This document shows, one piece after another, positions 27,334-36,209 of a DNA stretch of 64,000 bases. Location of the stretch: assembly GCA_002842045.1 (NCBI GenBank), contig PHBX01000008.1, positions 95,144 through 159,143 of the forward strand, written 5' to 3'. This stretch comes from Chloroflexi bacterium HGW-Chloroflexi-3. Lineage in GTDB: Bacteria > Chloroflexota > Anaerolineae > Anaerolineales > Anaerolineaceae. Under the pieces are notes generated by a model. It saw nothing but the letters and a program-made list of their open reading frames with translations, did not search any database and was not told where the DNA came from. Every line of letters starts with the position of its first letter. Position 1 is the first letter of the stretch. Position numbers and translations under genes: made by a program.

Positions 27334-28715
27334 AATCAGACTGGATGAATAAACAAGTTTTAGTGATTGGGGCTGCCAGGCAAGGGTTAGCGCTGGCACG
27401 ATTTTTAGCCAGTCATGGCGCTGTCGTCACATTGAATGATGGACGGTTAGAGCAAGATTTGCAATCCTCCAAAGATCAATTAAAAAATCTTCCCATCCGC
27501 TGGGTTTTGGGTGAACATCCGCTGGAATTATTACGTAGAACCGATCTGGTATGTGTTTCGGGTGGCGTACCGCTAGATATTCCACTTATTGTCAAAGCTG
27601 TGAACCTAAATATTCCTTTATCAAACGACTCTCAGGTCTTTATGGAAAACGTGCCCTGCCCGGTCATCGGTATCACCGGTTCAGCTGGCAAAACAACCAC
27701 AACCACCTTGTTGGGGGATATTGCTTACAAAGCATTTGCAAAAGTCCGAAAAGTTTGGGTTGGAGGAAATATTGGCAATCCACTGATCAATCACGTTAAA
27801 GAAATGACAAGCGATGACCTGGTGATTCTTGAACTATCCAGCTTTCAACTTGAATTGATGACGATTTCCCCCAATATTGCGGCTATCATGAATATCACCC
27901 CAAACCACTTGGACCGTCACGGCACTTTAGAAGCTTATACCTCAGCCAAAGCAAATATCCTTAAGCACCAGACATCCAATGATTATGCAATCCTCAACCG
28001 GGATGATCGAGGGTCTTTTGGATTAAGGCAATTGGTCAAGGGCAAACTGGTCAGTTTTGGATTTTCTCCCATCAGAGAAGACCATAATGGTTCGTACATC
28101 GAGAATGATGCTGTCTGGGTTACAAATCAGGGAATAAGTGAAGAAATCTGCAAACTCAATGAAATCACGCTTCCAGGAAAACACAATATTTCGAATGTTC
28201 TGGCTGCCAGTGCAATTTCAATGGTCGCTGGTTTGAGCCAAGAAGCAATCAGAGCTGCCATACTCGAATTCAAAGGAGTCCCCCACCGTTTGCAATTCGT
28301 TCGAGAGTGGAATGGGATTCGTTGGATAAATGATTCGAAAGCAACGACACCAGAAGGATCCATGGCAGCTATTGAGGCATTTTCAGATCCTATCGTTCTC
28401 CTCTTGGGAGGAAAAGATAAAAATTTACCCTGGAATAATTTGTTAAAACTGGTAAACCGGAAAGTAGATCATATTATTTTATTTGGTAATGCTGCCGAAA
28501 AAATTCACGGCTACATAAAAGCTATGAAATTTCAAAATCAAAAATTCACTTTGGATATATGCAATCATCTTCAGGATGCTGTCATCACTGCTAGCAAAAT
28601 CGCTGAACCGGGCGACATCGTTTTGTTATCGCCAGGTGGTACCAGCTACGATGAATTCAAAGATTTCGAAGAGAGAGGAGAAAAGTTTCAATCATGGGTT
28701 CAACAACTCCAATAA
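27330..28715 (+). CDS. murD: UDP-N-acetylmuramoylalanine-D-glutamate ligase
   Basis: 461 residues from ATG 27330, which overlaps the mraY stop; the open frame extends upstream only inside mraY. Adds D-glutamate to UDP-MurNAc-L-Ala. Rossmann-like N-terminus 'VLVIGAARQGLALARFL', P-loop 'GITGSAGKTTTTT', 'VWVGGNIGNPL', 'ILELSSFQLE', 'NITPNHLDRHG' and the C-terminal 'INDSKATTPEG' and 'VLLSPGGTSYDEFKDFEERG' are the family signatures. Complete. The stop overlaps the ftsW start by 22 bp. Confidence 0.95.
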   Translation: MKSDWMNKQVLVIGAARQGLALARFLASHGAVVTLNDGRLEQDLQSSKDQLKNLPIRWVLGEHPLELLRRTDLVCVSGGVPLDIPLIVKAVNLNIPLSNDSQVFMENVPCPVIGITGSAGKTTTTTLLGDIAYKAFAKVRKVWVGGNIGNPLINHVKEMTSDDLVILELSSFQLELMTISPNIAAIMNITPNHLDRHGTLEAYTSAKANILKHQTSNDYAILNRDDRGSFGLRQLVKGKLVSFGFSPIREDHNGSYIENDAVWVTNQGISEEICKLNEITLPGKHNISNVLAASAISMVAGLSQEAIRAAILEFKGVPHRLQFVREWNGIRWINDSKATTPEGSMAAIEAFSDPIVLLLGGKDKNLPWNNLLKLVNRKVDHIILFGNAAEKIHGYIKAMKFQNQKFTLDICNHLQDAVITASKIAEPGDIVLLSPGGTSYDEFKDFEERGEKFQSWVQQLQ

Positions 28716-29950
28716 AGTCTAAAAGCTCTACCCAACCAAACCCAAAAATCCCCTTCTTGAAGACGATTGATTTTCCTTTGGTATTAATTGTTTTAGCCCT
28801 GTATTTGTTTGGATTGGTGGTTCTTTATTCCGCATCCATGCCGATGGCTTACTATTCGAGTATCCCAACCTCACCCTGGGATTATGTATCCAGACAGGCG
28901 TTATTTGGCTTGATTGGTTTAGCAGGTGGGTTCTTTATTGCCTGGATTGATTATCGTGTCTGGAAAAAATTCATGCTTCCTGCCTTGCTGGGGACCTGGA
29001 TCGTTCTATTTCTGGTTTTGATTGTGGGATCATTCCGGCATGGGTCCACCCGCACATTTTTTGATGGCAGTGTCCAGCCTTCAGAATTATCCAAAGTATT
29101 AATCATTTTATATTTATCCTTCTGGATTAAAAGCCGCCAGGAAAACCTCAAAAAATTGACGTTCTGGGTGATACCGATTGGATTTATTATCGGTGGTACT
29201 GCTGTGCTTTTAGCTCTGGAACCGGACTTCAGTGCTGTTTTAACGCTGGTGATGATCAGCAGCGTTATCCTTTTCCTGGCAAATTTGGATTGGAAACAAA
29301 TCATCCTTATTGGTTTTGTTGCTGCATTATCATTTTTTATCATCATCCGTGTCACCACCACAGGAAGCACCCGCTGGGGACAATTCATCACCGGTTATAA
29401 CGATCCAAATCAAGCTTTAACCCAGGTGAAACGATCAATAGAGTCAGTGGTCAATGGTGGTTTCTTTGGGGTGGGTATTGGTCAGGGTACTGTAAAATTC
29501 ACCGGATTGGAAGTCGGCCAATCTGATACCATTTTCACGGTTATTGCGGAAGAGGCAGGACTATTAGGAAGTATTGGCGTTTTGATTTTATACCTGCTCT
29601 TATTATGGAGAGGTTTCAAGATTGCTCTGGAAAGCGAAGACATGGCAGGCAGGTTGATTGCCGGTGGTATCAGTTCATGGATTGCTTTGGAAGCTTTTAT
29701 CAATATTGCCAGTTTGTTTAACATTGTCCCGATCGGAGGTAACACACTACCTTTCTTCAGTCTGGGAGGTTCAAGCCTGGTATCCATTCTTACAGGAATA
29801 GGGTTCGTATTAAGTGTCGGAAGAGTAAATCAGATCAAGAAAATTCAGGAAAGGAGTCCATTCAGTGCGGTTGTTGATTTGCGCTGGCGGGACAGGCGGA
29901 GGAGTGTACCCCGCACTCGCCGTCCTGCAAGCCATGGAAGGCAGTTATAG
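28694..29950 (+). CDS. ftsW: FtsW lipid II polymerase (SEDS family)
   Basis: 418 residues, about ten membrane segments. The septal glycan polymerase partner of the class B PBP. 'LYSASMPMAYY', 'QPSELSKVLIILYLSFW' (conserved E-x-x-K), 'GGTAVLLALEPDFSAVL' (catalytic Asp region), 'QALTQVKRSIESVVNGGFFGVGIGQG', 'DTIFTVIAEEAGLLGS' and 'LPFFSLGGSSLV' are SEDS motifs. The basic tail (about 390-418, 'DLRWRDRRRSVPRTRRP') is encoded in the region that also encodes the glycine-rich start of murG, so ftsW and murG overlap by 86 bp in different frames. Confidence 0.92.
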   Translation: MGSTTPIKSKSSTQPNPKIPFLKTIDFPLVLIVLALYLFGLVVLYSASMPMAYYSSIPTSPWDYVSRQALFGLIGLAGGFFIAWIDYRVWKKFMLPALLGTWIVLFLVLIVGSFRHGSTRTFFDGSVQPSELSKVLIILYLSFWIKSRQENLKKLTFWVIPIGFIIGGTAVLLALEPDFSAVLTLVMISSVILFLANLDWKQIILIGFVAALSFFIIIRVTTTGSTRWGQFITGYNDPNQALTQVKRSIESVVNGGFFGVGIGQGTVKFTGLEVGQSDTIFTVIAEEAGLLGSIGVLILYLLLLWRGFKIALESEDMAGRLIAGGISSWIALEAFINIASLFNIVPIGGNTLPFFSLGGSSLVSILTGIGFVLSVGRVNQIKKIQERSPFSAVVDLRWRDRRRSVPRTRRPASHGRQL

Positions 29951-30974
29951 TGATATCCTCTGGGTCGGCGGAGAAGGTGGCATGGAAGAAAATTTAGTCA
30001 AACGCCTCAACCTCCCTTACCAGGAAATTCCAGCAGCTGGTGTGCATGGAGTTGGTTTGCGTTCCTTACCTGGAAATATTTATAAGCTCATCAGAGGAGT
30101 TATTAAATCTGCTCAGATTCTTAAGCAATATCAACCGGAAGTTATTTTTTACACCGGTGGGTATTTAGCTGCACCCATGGCGATCGCTGGATTTAAGAAG
30201 CCATCCGTATTGTATGTCCCCGATATCGAGCCTGGTATTGCATTGAAATTCATTGCAAAATTCGCGCATGCAATTGCCTTAACATCGGAGAACTCCAAAA
30301 GATATTTTAACCGGACCAAAAATCTAGTCGTGAGCGGTTATCCACTCAGAAAAGAATTGAAACGATATTCAAAAGTTGAAGCCAGAAAAGTATTCAATTT
30401 TCGAGACCGCTTACCTGTGTTGTTGATCTATGGCGGAAGTAAAGGTGCTCATACCATCAATCAGGTTATCAAAAAAAATCTGCAGATTTTATTAACCAAA
30501 ACGCAGATCATTCATGTCACGGGAAATTATGATTGGGAGGATATTCAGCAGGTATATTCCGAACTTCCAGCTGAATTAACCGAGAATTATCGAATTTATC
30601 CATACATCCATGAAGAAATGTCTGCAGCCTTCTCATGTGCAGATTTGTGCGTTTGCAGAGGCGGCGCATCCACACTGGGAGAATTACCTTTTTTTGGATT
30701 ACCAGCGATTGTCGTCCCCTATCCTTATGCCTGGCGATATCAGAAAGTCAATGCCCAATATCTTGTTGACCATCACGCAGCGATCATGATCCCGGATGAA
30801 GAAATGGACAACAGGTTATTGAAGGAAATTATCCAGTGTCTAACTCAACCCGACAGCTTAGATGAAATGAGATCAGCGATGTATTCATTATCCAAACCAG
30901 ATGCTGCCCAACAAATAGGAAACCAGATCACACACCAATTCAATTTAGCCTGCCAGAAAGGTGGTCATGCATGA
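29865..30974 (+). CDS. murG: UDP-GlcNAc transferase MurG
   Basis: 369 residues, peripheral membrane glycosyltransferase that makes lipid II from lipid I. It starts at GTG 29865 with AAGGAG eight bases upstream (29851-29856). 'LLICAGGTGGGVYPALAV' is the glycine-rich lipid-pyrophosphate loop, 'VIFYTGGYLAAPMAIAG' the second G loop, and the C-terminal donor site includes 'GGSKGAHTINQVI' and 'VCRGGASTLGELPFFGLPAI'. Complete. The GGxYPALAV form (rather than GGHxxPALA) is what I would expect for Anaerolineae. It overlaps ftsW by 86 bp and the next gene by 4 bp. Confidence 0.93.
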   Translation: MRLLICAGGTGGGVYPALAVLQAMEGSYSDILWVGGEGGMEENLVKRLNLPYQEIPAAGVHGVGLRSLPGNIYKLIRGVIKSAQILKQYQPEVIFYTGGYLAAPMAIAGFKKPSVLYVPDIEPGIALKFIAKFAHAIALTSENSKRYFNRTKNLVVSGYPLRKELKRYSKVEARKVFNFRDRLPVLLIYGGSKGAHTINQVIKKNLQILLTKTQIIHVTGNYDWEDIQQVYSELPAELTENYRIYPYIHEEMSAAFSCADLCVCRGGASTLGELPFFGLPAIVVPYPYAWRYQKVNAQYLVDHHAAIMIPDEEMDNRLLKEIIQCLTQPDSLDEMRSAMYSLSKPDAAQQIGNQITHQFNLACQKGGHA

Positions 30975-31510
30975 TTTCATTAGATGTTATCTTTTGGATG
31001 TATGTTTGTTTATTTGCCTTAATTGGAGCCATGCGTGGTTGGGCACGTGAATTGCTGGTAAGTTTCAGCGTGATTCTCGCCTTATTTGTACTATCAGTTC
31101 TGGAACGCTTTGTACCCTTCGTTCGCGATTCCCTGATGGTCAATAATCCGGATTCTTTTTTCTGGTTAAGATCGATCTTGATGATGTCTCTGGTGTTCTT
31201 TGGATATCAGACCCCAAAATTTCCCAAACTTGCCAGTTCAGGTCGCTTCATTCGGGAAAAATTCCAGGATGTTTTATTAGGACTCTTTTTAGGGGCGGTT
31301 AATGGGTATTTAGTTTTTGGTAGTTTATGGTTTTTTCTGGATGATGCCAGCTACCCCTTCTCATTCATTATTCAACCCGACATAAATTCTGAAATTGGCA
31401 TCGTTGCACAGGAATTATTAGCTTTTATGCCGCCTGAATTATTAGGTGCTCCTATGATTTATTTCGCCGTGGCAATTGCATTCGTGTTTGTTCTGGTGGT
31501 TTTCCTATGA
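30971..31510 (+). CDS. CvpA-like integral membrane protein
   Basis: 179 residues with four or five predicted membrane segments ('DVIFWMYVCLFALIGAMRGWARELLVS', 'SILMMSLVFFGY', 'LGLFLGAVNGYLVFGSLWFF', 'YFAVAIAFVFVLVVFL'). The N-terminal 'GAMRGWARELL' and 'LGLFLGAVNGYL' resemble the GxxRGxxRE and GxxxGxxxG patterns of CvpA proteins. CvpA is a poorly understood membrane protein; its place between murG and murC with 4-bp overlaps on both sides (ATGA) argues for a role tied to wall synthesis or division in this lineage. Family assignment is moderate. Confidence 0.65.
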   Translation: MISLDVIFWMYVCLFALIGAMRGWARELLVSFSVILALFVLSVLERFVPFVRDSLMVNNPDSFFWLRSILMMSLVFFGYQTPKFPKLASSGRFIREKFQDVLLGLFLGAVNGYLVFGSLWFFLDDASYPFSFIIQPDINSEIGIVAQELLAFMPPELLGAPMIYFAVAIAFVFVLVVFL

Positions 31511-32898
31511 AAAAGCACGTGTTCTTTATTGGCATTGGTGGAACCGGCCTATCGGCGATCGCCCGATTATTGCAGGAAAAAGGGCATATTGTGAGTGGAT
31601 CCGACCAGCAAATTTCGGATTTAGCCAGGGATTTAATGTTAACTGGCATTCCTGTTTACCAGGGACATTCTGCGGAACATCTGGTGGGTGTCGATATGGT
31701 TATCCGCTCATCAGCAATTCCTGATAGCAACCCAGAAGTACAGGCTGCCCATGCTGCCCGTATCCCGGTGTACAAACGTTCCGATATCCTGGGTGAATTG
31801 ATGAAGGATCAAATCGGAATTGCCATTGCTGGTACCCATGGGAAAACAACCACCACTGCTATGATTTCAACCATGTTACAAAAACTGGGGCTTGATCCCA
31901 GTTATATTATCGGTAGTGTGGCGAAAAACCTTGGCAATAATGCTCACCATGGATCAGGTGATTATTTTGTAATCGAAGCCGATGAGTACGACCGTATGTT
32001 CCTGGGATTATCCCCCACCATTGTAGTAATCACCAACCTGGAACATGATCATCCGGATTGTTACCCAACCTTTTCAGATTATCTGCAGGCATTCAAAGCC
32101 TTCACAGAAAAAGTTACTCCTCATGGCAAAGTATTTGTGTATCGAGAAGATGCCGGAACTCAAAAACTACTCCCAATCATCACCCACCCCACTGTACTGA
32201 CCTATGGCACATCCACGGATTGTGATTACCAGGCGAGGGAAATCGCACCGAACCGGATGGGTGGATATCGCTTTACCATTTATCAGAATACCGCGCAGTC
32301 TTCTATTAGATTGATGACAGTGGATTTGATTGTCCCTGGCATGCATAATGTTATGAATGCTCTGGTCACTTTAGGAGTATCACACAGCCTGGGATTGGAT
32401 CTTCAGTCTGCTGCCAATTCTCTGACCGAATTTAGCGGCACCTCCCGTCGGTTCGATATTCTTGGAGAAGTGAATCAGATCACCATCATCGATGATTATG
32501 CACACCATCCCACCGAAATTCAGGCAACCCTTCAGGCAACCAAAAGTCGCTACCCGGGTAGAAAAATCTGGGCAATCTGGCAACCACATACCTATTCCCG
32601 CACAAAAATTTTGTTTGATGAATTTAAGAATTCTTTCACCCAGGCTGATCACGTCATCGTCAGTCAAATCTATGCTTCACGCGAAAAAGATGATGGCTTT
32701 TCCTCATCTCAGTTTGTCGATGCCATGCAACACCCAGACGCACGCTATATCGCATCTCTGGAAGATATCACCGCTTACCTGGTTGAAAATCTTTCATCCG
32801 GCGATGTAATGCTGGTATTTTCTGCCGGTGATGCAACACAGGTCAGTAAAGATGTTTTATCCAGGCTTACCCACAAGGAGAAACACCATGAAATATGA
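31507..32898 (+). CDS. murC: UDP-N-acetylmuramate-L-alanine ligase
   Basis: 463 residues. Adds L-alanine to UDP-MurNAc. 'VFFIGIGGTGLSAIARLL' is the UDP-binding N-terminus, 'GIAIAGTHGKTTTTAMI' the P-loop, 'VIEADEYDRMFLGLSP' and 'ITNLEHDHPDCY' the MurC signatures, 'EFSGTSRRFDILGE' and 'IIDDYAHHPTEIQATL' the substrate and ADP motifs, 'IWQPHTYSRTKIL' the C-terminal one. Complete. Overlaps the CvpA-like gene by 4 bp. Confidence 0.95.
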   Translation: MKKHVFFIGIGGTGLSAIARLLQEKGHIVSGSDQQISDLARDLMLTGIPVYQGHSAEHLVGVDMVIRSSAIPDSNPEVQAAHAARIPVYKRSDILGELMKDQIGIAIAGTHGKTTTTAMISTMLQKLGLDPSYIIGSVAKNLGNNAHHGSGDYFVIEADEYDRMFLGLSPTIVVITNLEHDHPDCYPTFSDYLQAFKAFTEKVTPHGKVFVYREDAGTQKLLPIITHPTVLTYGTSTDCDYQAREIAPNRMGGYRFTIYQNTAQSSIRLMTVDLIVPGMHNVMNALVTLGVSHSLGLDLQSAANSLTEFSGTSRRFDILGEVNQITIIDDYAHHPTEIQATLQATKSRYPGRKIWAIWQPHTYSRTKILFDEFKNSFTQADHVIVSQIYASREKDDGFSSSQFVDAMQHPDARYIASLEDITAYLVENLSSGDVMLVFSAGDATQVSKDVLSRLTHKEKHHEI

Positions 32899-33079
32899 GA
32901 GTAATTTTGACACAGAGGTACAGAAAGTTGAATTATTCACCTTTCTACCCACCATAATCCTTCCAGCTGAGAAAAGAAGCGTTGATCGTAAACCAAGGTT
33001 GAATGAAAAAAACCGATCAACCATCCAAAACAAAAAAGAAGTCCTTCACAAATTAATTAAGTATTTCAAAAACACATAA
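32888..33079 (+). CDS. Small hypothetical protein between murC and murB
   Basis: 63 codons from ATG 32888, which has AAGGAG eight bases upstream and overlaps the murC stop by 11 bp; it ends 11 bp before murB. The product is basic and hydrophilic with many Lys/Asn/Arg ('KYFKNT' at the end), no membrane segment and no family I recognise. The good Shine-Dalgarno and tight spacing favour a real gene; the composition (AT-rich, few third-position preferences visible) and lack of homology weigh against. It could also be a degraded remnant. Confidence 0.4.
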   Translation: MKYESNFDTEVQKVELFTFLPTIILPAEKRSVDRKPRLNEKNRSTIQNKKEVLHKLIKYFKNT

Positions 33080-33090
33080 AGGTTTCATTC

Positions 33091-34056
33091 ATGGCGCATC
33101 CGCAATCAATTGGTATTCTGGAAAAGAAATTCGGTAACAGGCTGCAACAGCAGGTTGCTTTGCACAATTATGCTACCGCCCGGGTTGGAGGTGCTGCTGC
33201 CTGGTTTGTCACCGTAAGAAATACCACTGAACTCGCTGATGCTGTTCAAACTTGTTGGGACGATAACCTTAAATTTTTCCTTTTGGGATCAGGTTCAAAC
33301 GTTTTGTTCAGCGATGAGGGTTTCGATGGGCTGGTAATCCTCAATCATGCAAAGAAAATTGAAATGAAAATCTCAGGTGAGCATCCCACGCTGTGGGTTG
33401 AATCTGGTGCGAGCCTGGGATTGGTAGCCCGAAAAGCTGCCCTTTCAGGCTTATCCGGCTTGGAATGGGCTGCCACCGTCCCGGGCACCATTGGTGGTGC
33501 CATCTATGGAAATGCTGGCGCGCATGGTAGTGATATGCACAGTAATTTACTGTTGGCTGAAATCTTGCAACATGAAAAGGGGAAATCTATCTGGAAAAAA
33601 GAAGATTTCCAATTCAGCTATCGTAGCAGTATCTTCAAACGGCATGATGAAAGTGGTGTCATCTTATCTGCGACCCTCAACTGTGTGTATGATGACCCAC
33701 AAAAGATCAAAGAAAGGATGAATGTTTTTAGTGAACATCGCCGTCGAACGCAACCTCCCGGAGCCAGCATGGGATCCATGTTCAAAAACCCTCCCGGGGA
33801 TTACGCCGGCAGATTGATTGAAGCAGCTGGCTTGAAAGGCTATTCAATCGGTGGTGTAAAAGTCAGTGAGGTGCATGCGAATTTTTTTGTCAACTCAGAC
33901 CAGGCGACAGCCAGCGATATTTATGATCTGGTGCAGCATGTACAAAAAACCGTCAATAAAGAATTCAAAGTAGAACTGGAGTTAGAGGTAGAAATGATTG
34001 GTTTCAATCAAACAGCAAACAACAATAAAGCGAATCATGGGAAGGCTTCGATATGA
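33091..34056 (+). CDS. murB: UDP-N-acetylenolpyruvoylglucosamine reductase, type II-like
   Basis: 321 residues, FAD enzyme that reduces enolpyruvyl-UDP-GlcNAc to UDP-MurNAc. 'YATARVGGAAAWFV' opens the FAD domain, 'FLLGSGSNVLFSDEGFDGLVI' is the conserved FAD-binding block, 'LEWAATVPGTIGGAIYGNAGAHGSDM' the PGT.GG...NAGA motif, 'FSYRSSIFK' the catalytic Arg region, 'PPGASMGSMFKNPPGDYAGRLIEAAGLKG' holds the catalytic Ser, and 'VHANFFVN' the C-terminal block. Complete. Overlaps ddl by 4 bp. Confidence 0.94.
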   Translation: MAHPQSIGILEKKFGNRLQQQVALHNYATARVGGAAAWFVTVRNTTELADAVQTCWDDNLKFFLLGSGSNVLFSDEGFDGLVILNHAKKIEMKISGEHPTLWVESGASLGLVARKAALSGLSGLEWAATVPGTIGGAIYGNAGAHGSDMHSNLLLAEILQHEKGKSIWKKEDFQFSYRSSIFKRHDESGVILSATLNCVYDDPQKIKERMNVFSEHRRRTQPPGASMGSMFKNPPGDYAGRLIEAAGLKGYSIGGVKVSEVHANFFVNSDQATASDIYDLVQHVQKTVNKEFKVELELEVEMIGFNQTANNNKANHGKASI

Positions 34057-35174
34057 ACCAATTAACCGTAGGTATTTTATTTGGTGGAAGATCGGGAGAG
34101 CATGAAATATCGCTCCTCTCCGCTCGATCCATTCTGGAAAAAATTGATCGTCAAAAATATAAGGTAGTCGAAATTGGTATCACTCACGATGGAGTCTGGT
34201 TGGTCGGTTCGGATGTTTTGACAGCCTTTGAAAACAAAGACCTGATCGGCTTAAAACCAGCAACACTCATTGCTGAACCTGGTGGACACGTCCTTTATGC
34301 CCGGGAACAAAGCGGCGCAGGCATCCTCCTGACACCTTATGAAAAGTTGGACGTGATTTTCCCAGTCACACATGGCCCATTCGGTGAAGATGGCACCATT
34401 CAGGGATTATTAGAGATCACTGAAATTGCTTTTGTTGGCGCTGGTGTGCTAGGTTCTTCCGTGGGCATGGATAAAGCGGTCTTCAAGCAGGTGATGCGCG
34501 CCCATCAGATTCCTGTGGTGGATGATATGATTTTCACCCGAAAGGAAATTGAAGCAGACATTAACCAGGTCGTTGCAAAAATCGAAACGATGAAAACCTA
34601 CCCCTATTTCACCAAACCAGTGAATATGGGTTCTTCCGTTGGCATCAATAAATGTAAAAATCGGTCACAGCTCATTGAAGGCTTGCTGGATGCCGCCCAA
34701 TATGACCGTAGAATTCTCGTGGAAGTAGGACTGGAAAAACCACTTGAAATTGAAATCTCGGTTCTCGGGAATGAATTCCCACAGGTATCGGTTCCTGGCG
34801 AGATCGTCCCGGGTGATGAGTTCTACAGTTATGATGACAAATACATCAACGGCATTTCCAAATTGATCATCCCTGCCGAATTACCCCAGGAAATGGTTAA
34901 CCAAATTCAGAAAACAGCTGTCAAAGCTTATCAATTAATCGATTGCGCTGGTATGGCCAGAGTCGATTTTATGGTAGACGAGAAAGAAAATCGAATCTAC
35001 CTGAATGAAATCAACACCATTCCTGGATTTACCAAAATCAGCATGTACACCAAACTTTGGGAAGCATGTGGAATATCTTTTACAGAATTAATCGATCGCC
35101 TGATTGATTTAGCCCTGGATCGCCAAAAAGAGAATTCCCGGTCCATTCATCAATACCGGAGGAGAAGCTTATGA
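34053..35174 (+). CDS. ddl: D-alanine-D-alanine ligase
   Basis: 373 residues, ATP-grasp ligase making D-Ala-D-Ala for MurF. N-terminal 'GILFGGRSGEHEISLLSARSI', central 'VIFPVTHGPFGEDGTIQGLLE', 'VGAGVLGSSVGMDKAVFKQVM', ATP-grasp 'YFTKPVNMGSSVGINKCKN', and C-terminal 'RVDFMVDEKENRIYLNEINTIPGFTKISMYTKLW' with the Mg ligands. The 'KISMY' form has the Tyr expected for D-Ala specificity near this loop, but vancomycin-type D-lactate use cannot be ruled out by eye. Overlaps murB and ftsQ by 4 bp each. Confidence 0.94.
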   Translation: MNQLTVGILFGGRSGEHEISLLSARSILEKIDRQKYKVVEIGITHDGVWLVGSDVLTAFENKDLIGLKPATLIAEPGGHVLYAREQSGAGILLTPYEKLDVIFPVTHGPFGEDGTIQGLLEITEIAFVGAGVLGSSVGMDKAVFKQVMRAHQIPVVDDMIFTRKEIEADINQVVAKIETMKTYPYFTKPVNMGSSVGINKCKNRSQLIEGLLDAAQYDRRILVEVGLEKPLEIEISVLGNEFPQVSVPGEIVPGDEFYSYDDKYINGISKLIIPAELPQEMVNQIQKTAVKAYQLIDCAGMARVDFMVDEKENRIYLNEINTIPGFTKISMYTKLWEACGISFTELIDRLIDLALDRQKENSRSIHQYRRRSL

Positions 35175-36202
35175 GAAATGCAACCAGTATCCCAAGAGCC
35201 ACATTGGTTCGTGAGAGACAAAAACAACAGACAGAAGAAAAAATCAAACGCACCACCAGGATAATTCAACAACCTGTTCAAAAAGCATCCACTCCCATGG
35301 TCAGCCGTCGTGGAGCATACGCGGTCGTATACCCTACAATGCCAAAACAGACCAAAGGCCGCCAATACAATTATGCCATTGGCGCTACCGGGGCTGAAGT
35401 TCGTTTACCGGCTATTTCATCCATCCATATCGGATGGCGATTTCTTTCCTTCTTCCTGGGTATTTTTTGCCTGGCAGGAATTTATTTATTATTTAATTCT
35501 GCAGAATTTCGTGTTAATCAAATCCAGACCAGTGGATTATTACGTCTGACAGCCGCCGACCTGGATGCTGTCATGAAAATTCAGGGTGAATCAATTATCT
35601 GGATGGATGCCAACCAGGCAAAACAGGATTTGTCCATTGCCTTCCCCGAGTTAAAGGATATCCTGATTTCAATTGAATTTCCCAACCAGGTAAAAATTTC
35701 CGCTTTTGAGCGTCAGCCCGTGCTCTTATGGCAAACGGAAAAGCAAGCTTATTGGATGGATCAGGAAGGTGTCCTGATCCCACCACGTGGCGATGCGGGT
35801 GATCTGCTGACCATTCAAGCCTCTGCTGCTCCCCCACTGGTGGCATCTCCCCTTGACCTGAGCACATCAACCCTGCAACCTATACCCGAAGAAGGCAAAA
35901 CGGCTCAATTGTCCGTAGCTCAATTACAGGGTTGGGGAGAAACAGTCGACCCGGTCATGATAGAAGCTGCCTATCAGTTAATAGCTTTTCTACCTCCCAA
36001 TTCACAAATCCTATATGATCAAACGCATGGATTAGGATGGAAAGCCGAACAGGGATGGGATGTGTATGTTGGGTTGACTTTAAATGATATTAATTATAAA
36101 TTAAATGCTTATCAAGCACTTGTTGAGAAATTTTCCAGAGAAGGGACAAATCCCAGCATGGTTAGCATAGAATTTGCAACCAGACCTTATTACCGGGAGT
36201 AA
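35171..36202 (+). CDS. ftsQ: FtsQ/DivIB division protein
   Basis: 343 residues, type II membrane protein. A long basic cytoplasmic tail (1-85) is followed by one membrane segment at about 89-110 ([18 protein letters not shown]) and a POTRA domain: '[26 protein letters not shown]', '[35 protein letters not shown]'. The remaining beta domain is present to '[13 protein letters not shown]'. FtsQ links FtsB/FtsL to the division ring. Overlaps ddl by 4 bp; ftsA follows after 7 bp. Confidence 0.85.
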   Translation: MRNATSIPRATLVRERQKQQTEEKIKRTTRIIQQPVQKASTPMVSRRGAYAVVYPTMPKQTKGRQYNYAIGATGAEVRLPAISSIHIGWRFLSFFLGIFCLAGIYLLFNSAEFRVNQIQTSGLLRLTAADLDAVMKIQGESIIWMDANQAKQDLSIAFPELKDILISIEFPNQVKISAFERQPVLLWQTEKQAYWMDQEGVLIPPRGDAGDLLTIQASAAPPLVASPLDLSTSTLQPIPEEGKTAQLSVAQLQGWGETVDPVMIEAAYQLIAFLPPNSQILYDQTHGLGWKAEQGWDVYVGLTLNDINYKLNAYQALVEKFSREGTNPSMVSIEFATRPYYRE

Positions 36203-36209
36203 ATCATAT

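Noticed and set aside
29821..29950. Deletion at the ftsW/murG junction, as seen elsewhere in the cluster
   Set aside because: murG has its own AAGGAG and complete N-terminus and FtsW motifs are complete; a long natural overlap fits.
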